A stretch of DNA of 64,000 bases, from positions 186,001 to 250,000 of the forward strand of contig CAZODQ010000001.1 of the NCBI GenBank assembly GCA_964578625.1, in the 5' to 3' direction. Positions within the stretch are counted from its first letter, which is position 1, and each line of letters starts with the position of its first letter. The position numbers were made by a program, and so were the translations under genes. The notes beneath the pieces are model-generated. The model was not told where the DNA came from. It made no database searches and was given only the letters and a program-made list of their open reading frames with translations. Shown here one piece after another: positions 17,015-25,075 of the stretch. Source of the DNA: CAZBSE01 sp964578625. Lineage in GTDB: Bacteria; Actinomycetota; Humimicrobiia; Humimicrobiales; Humimicrobiaceae.

Positions 17015-19009
17015 CTATTCGACTATTGTTATATATTTATGTTCATCGCTTAAAGCTTTAATCGGTCTTCCGCCACCCATATAGAATTTTGGAAAGAATT
17101 CAACATATTGAAGCCTCAGTGTATGAACAAAACCTCCAAGCATATTTATTCCTATATTGAACAGATGTCCGAATACAAGGATTATTATCAATAATACAAT
17201 ACCGACTACTGGAACTGATAGAAATTGAAACGCTATTTTGTTGATAGCCACTGCGATCCCTGCCGTGACCAATCCCAGAGCCATAAGTCTGATATATGAA
17301 AGAAAATCTCCTAAAAACGAAGTAAGCCCGTTTACTATAGTCAAATTTAAAAAACCCATAAATATCCTAAATCCCCAGCTCTTTTCGCTTCTGGCACTGA
17401 AAAAAATAATGACCACGGCACCGATCAGTATAGGCCAGATAAGTATCCTCGATATGCTGCCTGAAAAAATAGGCTGTGAGACAAGCTGCATGTTTACTGC
17501 TATCTGGGACGAAAGCAGAATTATAATAAGGGGCAGGATTATAATTATCCACGGAAGCCCGTCAAAGAATGCGCCTCCCCAGTCCTTTCGCTTAATGCAG
17601 TCATAAAACTTTATAAAAAGACCAAAAATAACATGTACTACTCCCAGAATAAGAGCCAATCTAAAAAAGTTCATGGCTCCCTGATCGGAACTGATCGGAT
17701 CTCCCAGGACTGCGAGTCTTTCAAAAAAACTGTTAATACCCAGATATCTGGGCAGATCGCCAAACCAGCCATTAAACACAATCCCGGCAAATATGGTAAA
17801 GATCCCTCCAATAAAGACCAGCATCAGGAATTTCTTCAAACTCTTCATCCTGAAAGCAAAAATTAAAGTAAGCATTGCCACTATGACTCCATAACCCGCA
17901 TCGGTCAGGCAAAGGCCAAAAAACATGGCAAAGAACAATGAGACAAAAGGAGTCGGGTCGATCTCAAAATATTTGGGGACTCCATAAAGGTCCACCACTA
18001 TCTCAAATGGTCTGAAAAGCGGTTTGTTTTCTAAAATAACCGGTATACTTTCGCCTTTCCCCGGTTTGACCTCGACTACTTTTGTGGACTTAAAACTCTT
18101 GATTATATCAATGATTATTTTCTTATCCGATTCTTTTACCCATGCGGTATGAAAAGAAACATAATCTGTTGAAAATCCGGATTCTATTGCTTTTTGTATA
18201 TCAATATTATTCTCTATGTAATCAAGATAAATAGTAAGCGGCCTTTCATACTCTGCGGTTTTTTTTCTTATTTCAGCCAGCAGAAATCCTTTTCTCTTTC
18301 TGTTCCGGTCAATACTTTTTTTGATCCTTCCTAAATTTTCTTCTATTGTGCCGCTGCAGCCGGTCAGTTCCGGTTCCTCAAAGGATATGCCGCTTAAATA
18401 CTCTTCTGCATCCTTGCTGCAGCTATTATGATAAGCAAGGATGACATAAACGGTATCCCCATATTTATGTAATTTCTCACAGGAGATACCCTTTTTATCC
18501 AATTCCTTTACAATTTCGGAAAAATCACATTTTTCACATTTAATTTTCCCCAATTTTACGGTATAAACATCACCAGGTGCTATATCTTCAATATCACCCT
18601 TGTAAAAGGACCATTCAGTAAATATACGGACCCTCGGTTCCATATCAGCGGCTCTTGAATCCAGATTCTCTATTTCACTTTTAATATCTAAAATACCATC
18701 TATTATTTCTTTAAAATCAACATTGTTTATGATCTGCTCATACTCGCCTCTCCTTACTACTAGTTTTCCTGCTTTTGAGGCTATCTTCTTTAGTTTCTCA
18801 CTTTTAGAGTCATCAAGGATATCCAGAGCCCTTTTGACCTTGGTGTCATATAATGGGACCGTATCTGAAACCGGTATCTCCAGCTCAATCTTCTCCGTAT
18901 ACGGCTGTACTTCTATGGTAATGGGGATTCTTTGTAATTCCTTAAGAACAGCTTCTGTATCAGATTTATGTGAAATAATAAAAAGTTTAGTTAATTTCGC
19001 AACTGCCAT
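17015..19009 (-). CDS. atpI: V-type ATP synthase subunit I (stator a subunit)
   Basis: A 664-residue stator subunit. The N-terminal half (about 1-350) is cytosolic with coiled-coil stretches. The C-terminal half has seven or eight membrane helices, including the DAGYGV turn (about 378) and the FLSYIRLMALGLVTAGIA segment (about 566-583), which carries the essential arginine facing the K ring. Its ATG overlaps the TAA stop of the H-subunit gene by one base. Length is typical of bacterial and archaeal I subunits. Confidence 0.96.
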   Translation of the reverse strand: MAVAKLTKLFIISHKSDTEAVLKELQRIPITIEVQPYTEKIELEIPVSDTVPLYDTKVKRALDILDDSKSEKLKKIASKAGKLVVRRGEYEQIINNVDFKEIIDGILDIKSEIENLDSRAADMEPRVRIFTEWSFYKGDIEDIAPGDVYTVKLGKIKCEKCDFSEIVKELDKKGISCEKLHKYGDTVYVILAYHNSCSKDAEEYLSGISFEEPELTGCSGTIEENLGRIKKSIDRNRKRKGFLLAEIRKKTAEYERPLTIYLDYIENNIDIQKAIESGFSTDYVSFHTAWVKESDKKIIIDIIKSFKSTKVVEVKPGKGESIPVILENKPLFRPFEIVVDLYGVPKYFEIDPTPFVSLFFAMFFGLCLTDAGYGVIVAMLTLIFAFRMKSLKKFLMLVFIGGIFTIFAGIVFNGWFGDLPRYLGINSFFERLAVLGDPISSDQGAMNFFRLALILGVVHVIFGLFIKFYDCIKRKDWGGAFFDGLPWIIIILPLIIILLSSQIAVNMQLVSQPIFSGSISRILIWPILIGAVVIIFFSARSEKSWGFRIFMGFLNLTIVNGLTSFLGDFLSYIRLMALGLVTAGIAVAINKIAFQFLSVPVVGIVLLIIILVFGHLFNIGINMLGGFVHTLRLQYVEFFPKFYMGGGRPIKALSDEHKYITIVE

Positions 19010-19320
19010 TAACCAATAATCCTTTTAACTATTTTTTTTATTGCATCTTCCCGGTTAGCCTCTGATATACTCTTTATTTCCGCCAACCTGTTTTTATGAT
19101 CTTTCTCTAGTTTTACAGCTTCACCAGCTGCATCGCTTTTTGCCTTATCTTCGGCTTCTGCCGACATAATTTTTACTTCTTTTTCAGCTTCCTTTAGTAT
19201 TTCAGTGGCCCTGCGGTATGCTTCCTCTATGATTTCCTTGGATTTCTTTTTGGATGAGGTTATGACCTTTTCTGCCTTCTTTTCAGCTTTTTTTATTTGA
19301 CCAATAATATTATTAATCAT
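19009..19320 (-). CDS. atpH: V-type ATP synthase subunit H/G (peripheral stalk, NtpF equivalent)
   Basis: A 103-residue, almost wholly helical protein rich in lysine, glutamate and alanine with no prolines, as expected for the peripheral-stalk partner of subunit E. It is the first gene of the V-ATPase operon, giving the order H-I-K-E-C-F-A-B-D, which is that of ntpFIKECGABD in Enterococcus hirae. The assignment depends on context plus composition. The operon has no promoter of its own in the 15 nt upstream, so it is probably transcribed with sppA and the GNAT-like gene. Confidence 0.85.
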   Translation of the reverse strand: MINNIIGQIKKAEKKAEKVITSSKKKSKEIIEEAYRRATEILKEAEKEVKIMSAEAEDKAKSDAAGEAVKLEKDHKNRLAEIKSISEANREDAIKKIVKRIIG

Positions 19321-19335
19321 TTTAAAAAAATCCTT

Positions 19336-20226
19336 TTAAAATATCTTCTCTATGGCTAAATTCAAATAATAATTCAAAATCAAATCCAGAAGTGAATAGC
19401 CGGCCTCCTGCCTTATAACATTAGGTTCGCCTTTAATTCCGCCCAACTCCGCTGCTGCTTCTATGGCATCCTTGTAATTTCCAATCTTATCAATAAGGCC
19501 CAGGTCCAGCGCTTCCGTCCCTAAAAAGACCCATCCCGTCGCCAATTTTTTTACCTCACTTACTTCCATACCCCTTGAATCTGCCACATCTGAAATAAAC
19601 TGCTCATAGACTTCTTTAAGCTGCGCTTCAAGCATTTTCTCTTCTTCTTCCGTAATCGGCCTGTCAGGGCTTCCCACATCCTTAAATTCACCCTGCTTTA
19701 TGGTTGTGTACTTTATCCCAAGCTGTTCATACAAACCCTCCAGATTAGGGATCTGCAATATTACTCCGATACTTCCTACCGAAGAAGAACGGTTGGCAAT
19801 TATCATGTCGGCAGCTGAAGATATATAGTACGCACCGGAAGCACAGGTTTCACTGACTGAGACCACAACCGGCTTTTCCACTTTTTTAATCTCTTCATAT
19901 ATCTCCTGGGAAGCAGCGGCACTTCCGCCTGGACTATTGACCCTGATCAAAATCGCTTTTACATTCGGGTTTCTTTCGGCCTCATCAAGCTGACTTATTA
20001 TTTCTTCAGGTGTGACTGTTCCCTCTGAGAAAAGGCCTGCATATTTACCCGCAGAAATCAATCCTTCAAGGCGTATTTCATAGATTGAGTCACCAAACCC
20101 GTAAGAGGTCCTCCCCAAACCGCCGCTTATAAGTCCTGCTACATAGCAGCCTCCTGAAAACACGACGAGTATAAAAATACAGAGGAAAGTAATTCCTACT
20201 ATCTTGCCCGCACTCCATCTTGACAA
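19336..20226 (-). CDS. sppA: Signal peptide peptidase SppA (membrane serine protease)
   Basis: A 296-residue ClpP-fold protease anchored by one N-terminal helix (about 9-36) with the catalytic domain outside. It degrades signal peptides left in the membrane. The Ser/Lys dyad is visible: Ser130 in TCASGAYYISSAAD and Lys182 in GEFKDVGSPDRP. Their 52-residue spacing matches B. subtilis SppA (Ser147, Lys199). RVNSPGGSAAAS forms the oxyanion region. The length is that of the short Gram-positive/archaeal form. It lies 57 nt downstream of the GNAT-like gene and 15 nt upstream of the V-ATPase genes. Confidence 0.95.
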   Translation of the reverse strand: MSRWSAGKIVGITFLCIFILVVFSGGCYVAGLISGGLGRTSYGFGDSIYEIRLEGLISAGKYAGLFSEGTVTPEEIISQLDEAERNPNVKAILIRVNSPGGSAAASQEIYEEIKKVEKPVVVSVSETCASGAYYISSAADMIIANRSSSVGSIGVILQIPNLEGLYEQLGIKYTTIKQGEFKDVGSPDRPITEEEEKMLEAQLKEVYEQFISDVADSRGMEVSEVKKLATGWVFLGTEALDLGLIDKIGNYKDAIEAAAELGGIKGEPNVIRQEAGYSLLDLILNYYLNLAIEKIF

Positions 20227-20283
20227 AATAATACCTCCGACCGAACTTATATTTTATGCCTTATTTTAACAGCAATAGAGTAA

Positions 20284-21549
20284 TTATAGAATATCTAAAC
20301 AGTAAATCCGCCAGGTAAAAGCGACTTTACCCAATTTGGAAATAGGATTTACGATATCCAGATTTATGTCCGCAAGCTGTGAACCCGAAGCATACTTAAA
20401 TCCTAAGTTGACTGCATCCGTATTTATCTTTGAATATATTTTGGATTCTATTCCGGCTCTCCTATATTCCTTTTTAATACCCAAGATCAGTGACCTGAAT
20501 CTTGTGTATCCTTTAGTTTTTAGCCTCTTCCGTACTAGGTTAAAGATCTTAATATCCCTGACCAGATCCCTCCGGCTTAAGAAGCGCTTTGAAGGCATAT
20601 ACTTCTGCCCGTCGTCAAAATCATAAATTATCTCGTTTATATCGGGAAAATTTACCGATACTCCTATAGGCTCCCCATTCTTTTCTATAATGAATATCAG
20701 CTCTTCCATAGATATGGCCTTTATGCCCATTGCCAGATAATTGAATTCCGCATCGGTCAATCTTACCTGCTGGGGATGCTTTTCGGTGTCCCAGATGTCA
20801 TTATAAAGCTCTCTTATTCTCTTAATCTCATTTCTGTAATCCTTAAAGTCAGCACACCTTATATTTACCCCGTCAAATTTACTTCCGTTTTTACTGGAGA
20901 TCTTAAGCAGAATTCTTTCAACCCTGTCCATATAATTCTTACTGATATCACTATCAGTTACTATACTGTACCAGTCATTTTCCTTCCTAAAACCGTACTG
21001 CTCAAAAAACTCCTTATAATACGGAGCATTATACGGCTCCATAAAATAGGGCACGTTTTCAAACCCGTCTATAAGAAGCCCTACTTCTCCTCCGGCATTG
21101 AACTTTGCAGGGCCTATTATCCTGCTGCATTCGTACCCCTTTAGATAATCAATCGCACTACCTATCAGCATATTTGCAACATCCTTATTTTCAATAGATT
21201 CAAATAGACCCAGCCATCCAAACCTGTCATTGTATTTCTGGTTATAGTTGTAATCTATAAAGGACATTACTCTTCCCACAGGCCTGCCATCGTCATAAGC
21301 AATAAAGAATTTGATCTGCGCATGGTCAAAAAAGGGATTCCTGCCGATTATTCCCGGTAATCTAAAAGATGTGGGATTCAGAGATTCAATTTCCTGGATA
21401 AAAAGGGGAAATACTTTCTTTGACTGTCCGCTACTATACCAGTCTATATAATAGGGTACGATTACGAATTCTTTCAGCCTGTTTAAGTTTAAACTGTTAA
21501 AGGAACCCGGCCTGTATTCACCAAGTTCCCTTATATGAAATCCTGGCAT
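20284..21549 (-). CDS. GNAT-like N-acetyltransferase family protein
   Basis: A 421-residue cytosolic protein resembling a conserved bacterial family annotated as acetyltransferases. The recognisable parts are GPAKFNAGGEVGLLIDGF (about 141-158), YNAPYYKEFFEQYGF and a C-terminal GNAT-like acyl-CoA loop (LGIKKEYRRAGIESK, about 360-374). The substrate is unknown. The ATG at 21549 lacks a close Shine-Dalgarno; AAGGAG lies about 15 nt upstream. It begins the transcription unit leading through sppA to the V-ATPase, and a good promoter lies just upstream. Confidence 0.65.
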   Translation of the reverse strand: MPGFHIRELGEYRPGSFNSLNLNRLKEFVIVPYYIDWYSSGQSKKVFPLFIQEIESLNPTSFRLPGIIGRNPFFDHAQIKFFIAYDDGRPVGRVMSFIDYNYNQKYNDRFGWLGLFESIENKDVANMLIGSAIDYLKGYECSRIIGPAKFNAGGEVGLLIDGFENVPYFMEPYNAPYYKEFFEQYGFRKENDWYSIVTDSDISKNYMDRVERILLKISSKNGSKFDGVNIRCADFKDYRNEIKRIRELYNDIWDTEKHPQQVRLTDAEFNYLAMGIKAISMEELIFIIEKNGEPIGVSVNFPDINEIIYDFDDGQKYMPSKRFLSRRDLVRDIKIFNLVRKRLKTKGYTRFRSLILGIKKEYRRAGIESKIYSKINTDAVNLGFKYASGSQLADINLDIVNPISKLGKVAFTWRIYCLDIL

Positions 21550-21586
21550 ATATACCGTAGAAATCTCCTTATTGTAAATAGAGGTA

Positions 21587-21615
21587 ATTATAATCTATAT
21601 TGCGGGGCTTCTCAA
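21587..21615 (-). promoter_or_regulatory. Sigma70-type promoter for the GNAT-sppA-V-ATPase unit
   Basis: On the minus strand, TTGAGA (21610-21615), a 17-bp spacer and TATAAT (21587-21592) stand 37 bp before the GNAT-like ATG. Match is 5/6 and 6/6 with ideal spacing. No other convincing promoter was seen before the V-ATPase genes, so it may drive the whole block of eleven genes. Confidence 0.65.
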
Positions 21616-21641
21616 CCGAAAAAGGAGATAATTTTTAAACT

Positions 21642-21777
21642 AAAGTGGTTATGGGATAGTTATAATTCAAAGTGGTAATCTAAGTGTTAAAATTTCGAAT
21701 CAGTTTTTAAGTAAAATTCTTAAATTAAGGAGTATAATTAACTGATTCTTAGTATTTTTCAATTATAATTAAATACT
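21642..21777. repeat. Clustered short direct and inverted repeats flanking the LexA-like/Ntn cassette
   Basis: The gap after the Ntn-like gene holds three small repeats. AAAGTGGT occurs twice (21642-21649 and 21669-21676). A perfect 9-bp inverted repeat GAATCAGTT/AACTGATTC spans 21697-21748 with a 34-nt interval, inside which TTTAAG/CTTAAA can nest. A 7-bp inverted repeat AGTATTT/AAATACT spans 21751-21777. They could be transcript-end hairpins or cassette-edge scars. None is followed by a clean T-run in the minus direction, so they are not called terminators. Confidence 0.5.
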
Positions 21778-21798
21778 ATATATAGTAAGTAGAAATTA

Positions 21799-22752
21799 CT
21801 ATTTACCGATGTCAACTTCAATTTCTGCTATATTTAGCTTCTTTTTATTAATCCAAACAAAACCTTGATTTGGCGTAATCACTACTACATCTACAGGACC
21901 CCCTACACCAGGTATATCTCCTGGATTACCTCTTATACCATCAGAAAATCGTTGAATAGCTGAAGTAGTCTGAATCATTAAAACACAAAAATCAATTGCA
22001 TCTTGAAGAGTCATTGTACCCCATTGGATGACATATTCTAAATTTCTTAATTGTTTATTAATCTCGTTTTGCCCTAGCTTCTGAGTTGATTCTCTAATAA
22101 AATTTATGTTTCCAATTCTTCCATCAAATCCTAAAACAATTCTAGAGACTACGTCAATTTGGCCAGACCAAGTAGCACCATATTCCTTTCCCTTTTCAGC
22201 ACTACTCCTTTTTCTTTGAATTTCACCAGGAATATGACACATATAAACTTCATGACTACCATCTTCATTATATCCAGCAATTAGAAGATTAATCATATCT
22301 ACTCCGCCGGCTCCTTCTTTTATCTGGTCCTTTTGATCTTTAAAGCGGAATTTAATAATATATCCTTCTTGTTTTATTTCTAGAATTTCACATCCTTGTT
22401 TCTGTAAATCGCTTCTTATTTTATCAGGTAATTTTTTTAATTGTTCTTGATAATTGTATTTTTTATCAAACAAATAATAAAGCTTCTCAGCTGTTTCTTT
22501 TACACTTAACTTTTGTATATCAACTTTAGTTTTAAACTCATCGATAAACTTACTAATATTCTTCATTACTCCATCTTCTGGTAAGAAAGCAAGCCCAGTA
22601 ATAGCTAAACCTACTCGTTTATTAATCTGAAAAAGTTTAGATGCATTATCAGAGCCAATTCTAGCCATACCTTTTCTATTACGAAAAGATTGCCTACTAT
22701 CTGCTGCAAGTACAATTCCTTCTGGTGTAGTTGTATTAATTGCTAAAGACAT
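21799..22752 (-). CDS. Stand-alone proteasome-fold (Ntn hydrolase-like) protein
   Basis: A 317-residue protein whose first 60 residues align without gaps to 20S proteasome beta subunits up to the catalytic acid. Residues 11-20 (EGIVLAADSR) match the DGVILGADSR region, 39-43 (KLFQI) matches the Lys33 strand, and VGLAITGLA follows. By this alignment Asp18 equals Asp17, Lys39 equals Lys33 (after a 5-residue insertion), and Ser2 stands at Thr1. Cleavage of Met1 would expose Ser2 as N-terminal nucleophile. VDVVVITPNQGFVWI at the C terminus fits the last proteasome strands. There is a longer middle region (about 75-150) than in beta subunits. It overlaps the upstream LexA-like gene by 17 nt and has no Shine-Dalgarno, suggesting coupled translation. 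Substrate and activity are unknown, and an inactive alpha-like fold is possible. Confidence 0.7.
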   Translation of the reverse strand: MSLAINTTTPEGIVLAADSRQSFRNRKGMARIGSDNASKLFQINKRVGLAITGLAFLPEDGVMKNISKFIDEFKTKVDIQKLSVKETAEKLYYLFDKKYNYQEQLKKLPDKIRSDLQKQGCEILEIKQEGYIIKFRFKDQKDQIKEGAGGVDMINLLIAGYNEDGSHEVYMCHIPGEIQRKRSSAEKGKEYGATWSGQIDVVSRIVLGFDGRIGNINFIRESTQKLGQNEINKQLRNLEYVIQWGTMTLQDAIDFCVLMIQTTSAIQRFSDGIRGNPGDIPGVGGPVDVVVITPNQGFVWINKKKLNIAEIEVDIGK

Positions 22753-23740
22753 AATTAGTAAAATTATTATTAATTAAATTTGGAAAATTACTAGAAATAT
22801 CTCTTAATAATATTCTATCGTTTGATTGAATATTGGTTTTTGTAATATCAACTATGAAAAAGATTCTTAAATCATTTTTATCTTTATCGGTTCTCCTCGA
22901 CCAATAAAGAATCTCACCACTCTTTTTTAATGCACCACCATATATTGGGAAATCTACACAATTAGACAATGATTTAAGTTTTAATCTCATTCTTTTTATA
23001 AAATTTTTAACAGCCTTTTTACTTCTAGAGATGGAAAATAACCTAAATTGACCTGTATTATCGATATAATTAATATCTTCTGTGTTACCATACTCTTGAC
23101 CAAAACGAAAAAAATGATTTGATGAAGAACCAGACCATATTACCTCGTATAATGGGTGTTCATCTAGTATTGTATATCCATTAGTATCATCAAGAATTGG
23201 TATTTTTGGTGTTACAATTAATACATTGTAATTTTCAATAAAGTATTTTTGAGTTGTATCATATAATCCATCAAAGTTTGATTTCTCAGCAACAAATTGA
23301 GTCCTATTATAAGAATTATATTCTTCAGTCCTATTTTGGCTCTGTAATGAAATAATCTCACTGCTATCAATAATAGTCTTACTCAAATTAGAAATTTTAC
23401 CATAATTTATGGTAATACATTCAGAAGTTTCCCATATAGAATTATTTTTTTCATCAGAATATATAAAATCTAGATTTTGTTGCATATTATCAAAATAGTT
23501 TTTTTCTCTCTCTATTTCTTCAACAATTTCAGGTTTTAAAGTTATTGCTCTAGGACAATGATGTTCTCTTTTTAAAAATCCCTTTTTTCCTATAGCATCC
23601 AATAGGTCTTTAACAGTTTGCTTAGAGAAAACACCAAGTTTTTTTGCAAGCTCAGCCAAAGAAGGAGTTATTCCTTTTTCTCTTTGCCCTTCATAGATTA
23701 ATTTTATTACTTCACGTTGTCTATCTGTTAATTGTTTCAT
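22736..23740 (-). CDS. LexA-type winged-helix DNA-binding domain fused to an unrecognised C-terminal region
   Basis: A 334-residue protein. Residues 1-68 closely resemble the LexA N-terminal DNA-binding domain: LTDRQREVIKLIYEGQREKG, TPSLAELAKKLGV, the recognition helix SKQTVKDLLDAI and the wing GFLKREHHCPRAITL. The S24 autoprotease domain that normally follows, with its Ser/Lys dyad and Ala-Gly cleavage site, is not recognisable. Instead about 265 residues of mixed, Asn/Ser-rich sequence follow (for example PIYGGALKKSGEILYWSRR near 265) that I cannot assign. Its ATG is preceded by a consensus promoter with a palindrome in the spacer, so it probably represses itself and the Ntn-like gene. Base composition is visibly more AT-rich than the flanks, which suggests acquisition. 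Confidence 0.7.
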   Translation of the reverse strand: MKQLTDRQREVIKLIYEGQREKGITPSLAELAKKLGVFSKQTVKDLLDAIGKKGFLKREHHCPRAITLKPEIVEEIEREKNYFDNMQQNLDFIYSDEKNNSIWETSECITINYGKISNLSKTIIDSSEIISLQSQNRTEEYNSYNRTQFVAEKSNFDGLYDTTQKYFIENYNVLIVTPKIPILDDTNGYTILDEHPLYEVIWSGSSSNHFFRFGQEYGNTEDINYIDNTGQFRLFSISRSKKAVKNFIKRMRLKLKSLSNCVDFPIYGGALKKSGEILYWSRRTDKDKNDLRIFFIVDITKTNIQSNDRILLRDISSNFPNLINNNFTNYVFSN

Positions 23741-23773
23741 ATTTCTATTATAACTAATTCGTAATTCTTTAAA

Positions 23774-23801
23774 ATTATACCTGAAATAAGTCAGGTGTCA
23801 A
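23774..23801 (-). promoter_or_regulatory. Perfect-consensus promoter of the LexA-like/Ntn cassette
   Basis: On the minus strand TTGACA (23796-23801), a 16-bp spacer and TATAAT (23774-23779) lie 33 bp upstream of the LexA-like ATG. Both hexamers are 6/6. Transcription would start near 23767. A perfect consensus promoter normally needs repression, which the palindrome in the spacer would allow. Confidence 0.8.
23779..23796. promoter_or_regulatory. Candidate operator: 18-bp inverted repeat inside the promoter spacer
   Basis: ACCTGA (23779-23784), six bases (AATAAG) and TCAGGT (23791-23796) form a perfect 6-bp inverted repeat. It exactly fills the gap between the -35 and -10 hexamers and touches the last base of each. 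A bound dimer would block RNA polymerase. The natural candidate binder is the LexA-like protein encoded 38 bp downstream. The half-site differs from the E. coli CTGT and Bacillus GAAC LexA boxes. Confidence 0.7.
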
Positions 23802-23842
23802 GTAAAATATTTATAATTATTGTTATTTTAGAGTGATCTTAC

Positions 23843-25060
23843 CTATTCCTCTTTCCCAAAGAAATAATCTATCAGCTTATATCCTTCCTTAAAATACAGG
23901 CCTGTATTCATGGCCCTAAACTCATCGAATCTTTTATACTTCCCGCCGGCTGACTTTGTGCTGTCATAGATAAGAAACGGCACAGGTTCTGATGTATGAG
24001 TCTTCTTCCTTATAGGAGTGTAGTGGTCGGGAAGTATCATCATCTTATAATCAACCTCTTCTTTATCCATATTTTCCTTTATGACTCCTATGACTTCCCT
24101 GTCTATTATCTCTATTGCCTTCACCTTATTCTCCACATCTCCGTGATGGCTGCATTCATCTGCAGCTTCCAGGTGAATATATACGAAATCCTTTCCCCCT
24201 ATAAGCTGGCTTACAGCGGCATCAGCCTTGCCGCTAAAATTGGTATCAATATTTCCGGTTGCACCTTCTACCGTGACCGGTTCGAGCCCGGCCAAAACAC
24301 CGATGCCTCTTATAAGGTCTACGGCCGATATTATTGAACCCCTTAACTTATATTTTCCGTAGAAGCTGTCCAGATTGGGCTTTTTGCCTTCTCCCCATAT
24401 CCATATCGAATTTGCAGGTCTCATGCCGTCTTTCACCCTTTTCCTATTTATAATATGATCTTCCAGCAGGGCAATGCTCTTTACTATCATTCCCAAAAGT
24501 ATATTCTCGCCCGGACCCTTGGGCAAGAATTCGGCGATCTTCTTACCTGTTATGTCATGAGGCGGGGTCAGAATATTCCTGTCTGGACCGTCCTTCCATA
24601 CTATTATATGCCTGTAACTTACTCCTGGGTAAAACCTGATACTCTCAGTCTGAAGCTTGTTTTTGATATCCCTGATAAGTATTCTGGACTTGTCGGTAGG
24701 GATCTCTCCCGCACTGTAGTCTATCATGACTCTATCTGTATAATCATATTCTTTAGATAATGTGACCAGATTGCACCTGAATGCTACATCCTTCTCCAGA
24801 AGATTAATGCCCATACTTGCAGCCTCAAGCGAAGCGCGGCCAGTATGATATTCTTTAGGGTCATACCCTAAGACTGACAGATTTGCAACATCGCTTCCGG
24901 GCGGCATTCCATCGGGAACAGTTTTGGCTGTCCCCATTTCGCTGTCTTTGGCAAGTCTGTCCAAAACCGGTGTTTTCGCATACTGCAGGGGAGTCTTATT
25001 TTTAAGTTTCCCTATCCTGTAATCCGCCATCCCGTCTATTATTATTACTATATATTTCAT
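23843..25060 (-). CDS. apgM: Archaeal-type 2,3-bisphosphoglycerate-independent phosphoglycerate mutase family (possible homoserine kinase)
   Basis: A 405-residue alkaline-phosphatase-superfamily protein of the ApgM family (COG3635 type). Metal ligand Asp9 (IIIDGMAD), the nucleophile serine region PPGSDVANLSVLGYDP (53-68), HLEAADECSHHGD and ILPDHYTPIRKKTHTSEPVP are all present. The nominal role is 3-phosphoglycerate to 2-phosphoglycerate in glycolysis. However, it is the last gene after hom and thrC with 15 nt spacing, and no GHMP-type thrB is in the cluster. ApgM-family proteins next to hom/thrC have been proposed, and to my recollection in some bacteria shown, to act as homoserine kinases. 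Either role is possible. GAGGT precedes the ATG. Confidence 0.85.
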   Translation of the reverse strand: MKYIVIIIDGMADYRIGKLKNKTPLQYAKTPVLDRLAKDSEMGTAKTVPDGMPPGSDVANLSVLGYDPKEYHTGRASLEAASMGINLLEKDVAFRCNLVTLSKEYDYTDRVMIDYSAGEIPTDKSRILIRDIKNKLQTESIRFYPGVSYRHIIVWKDGPDRNILTPPHDITGKKIAEFLPKGPGENILLGMIVKSIALLEDHIINRKRVKDGMRPANSIWIWGEGKKPNLDSFYGKYKLRGSIISAVDLIRGIGVLAGLEPVTVEGATGNIDTNFSGKADAAVSQLIGGKDFVYIHLEAADECSHHGDVENKVKAIEIIDREVIGVIKENMDKEEVDYKMMILPDHYTPIRKKTHTSEPVPFLIYDSTKSAGGKYKRFDEFRAMNTGLYFKEGYKLIDYFFGKEE

Positions 25061-25075
25061 AGTTCGTACCTCAAA

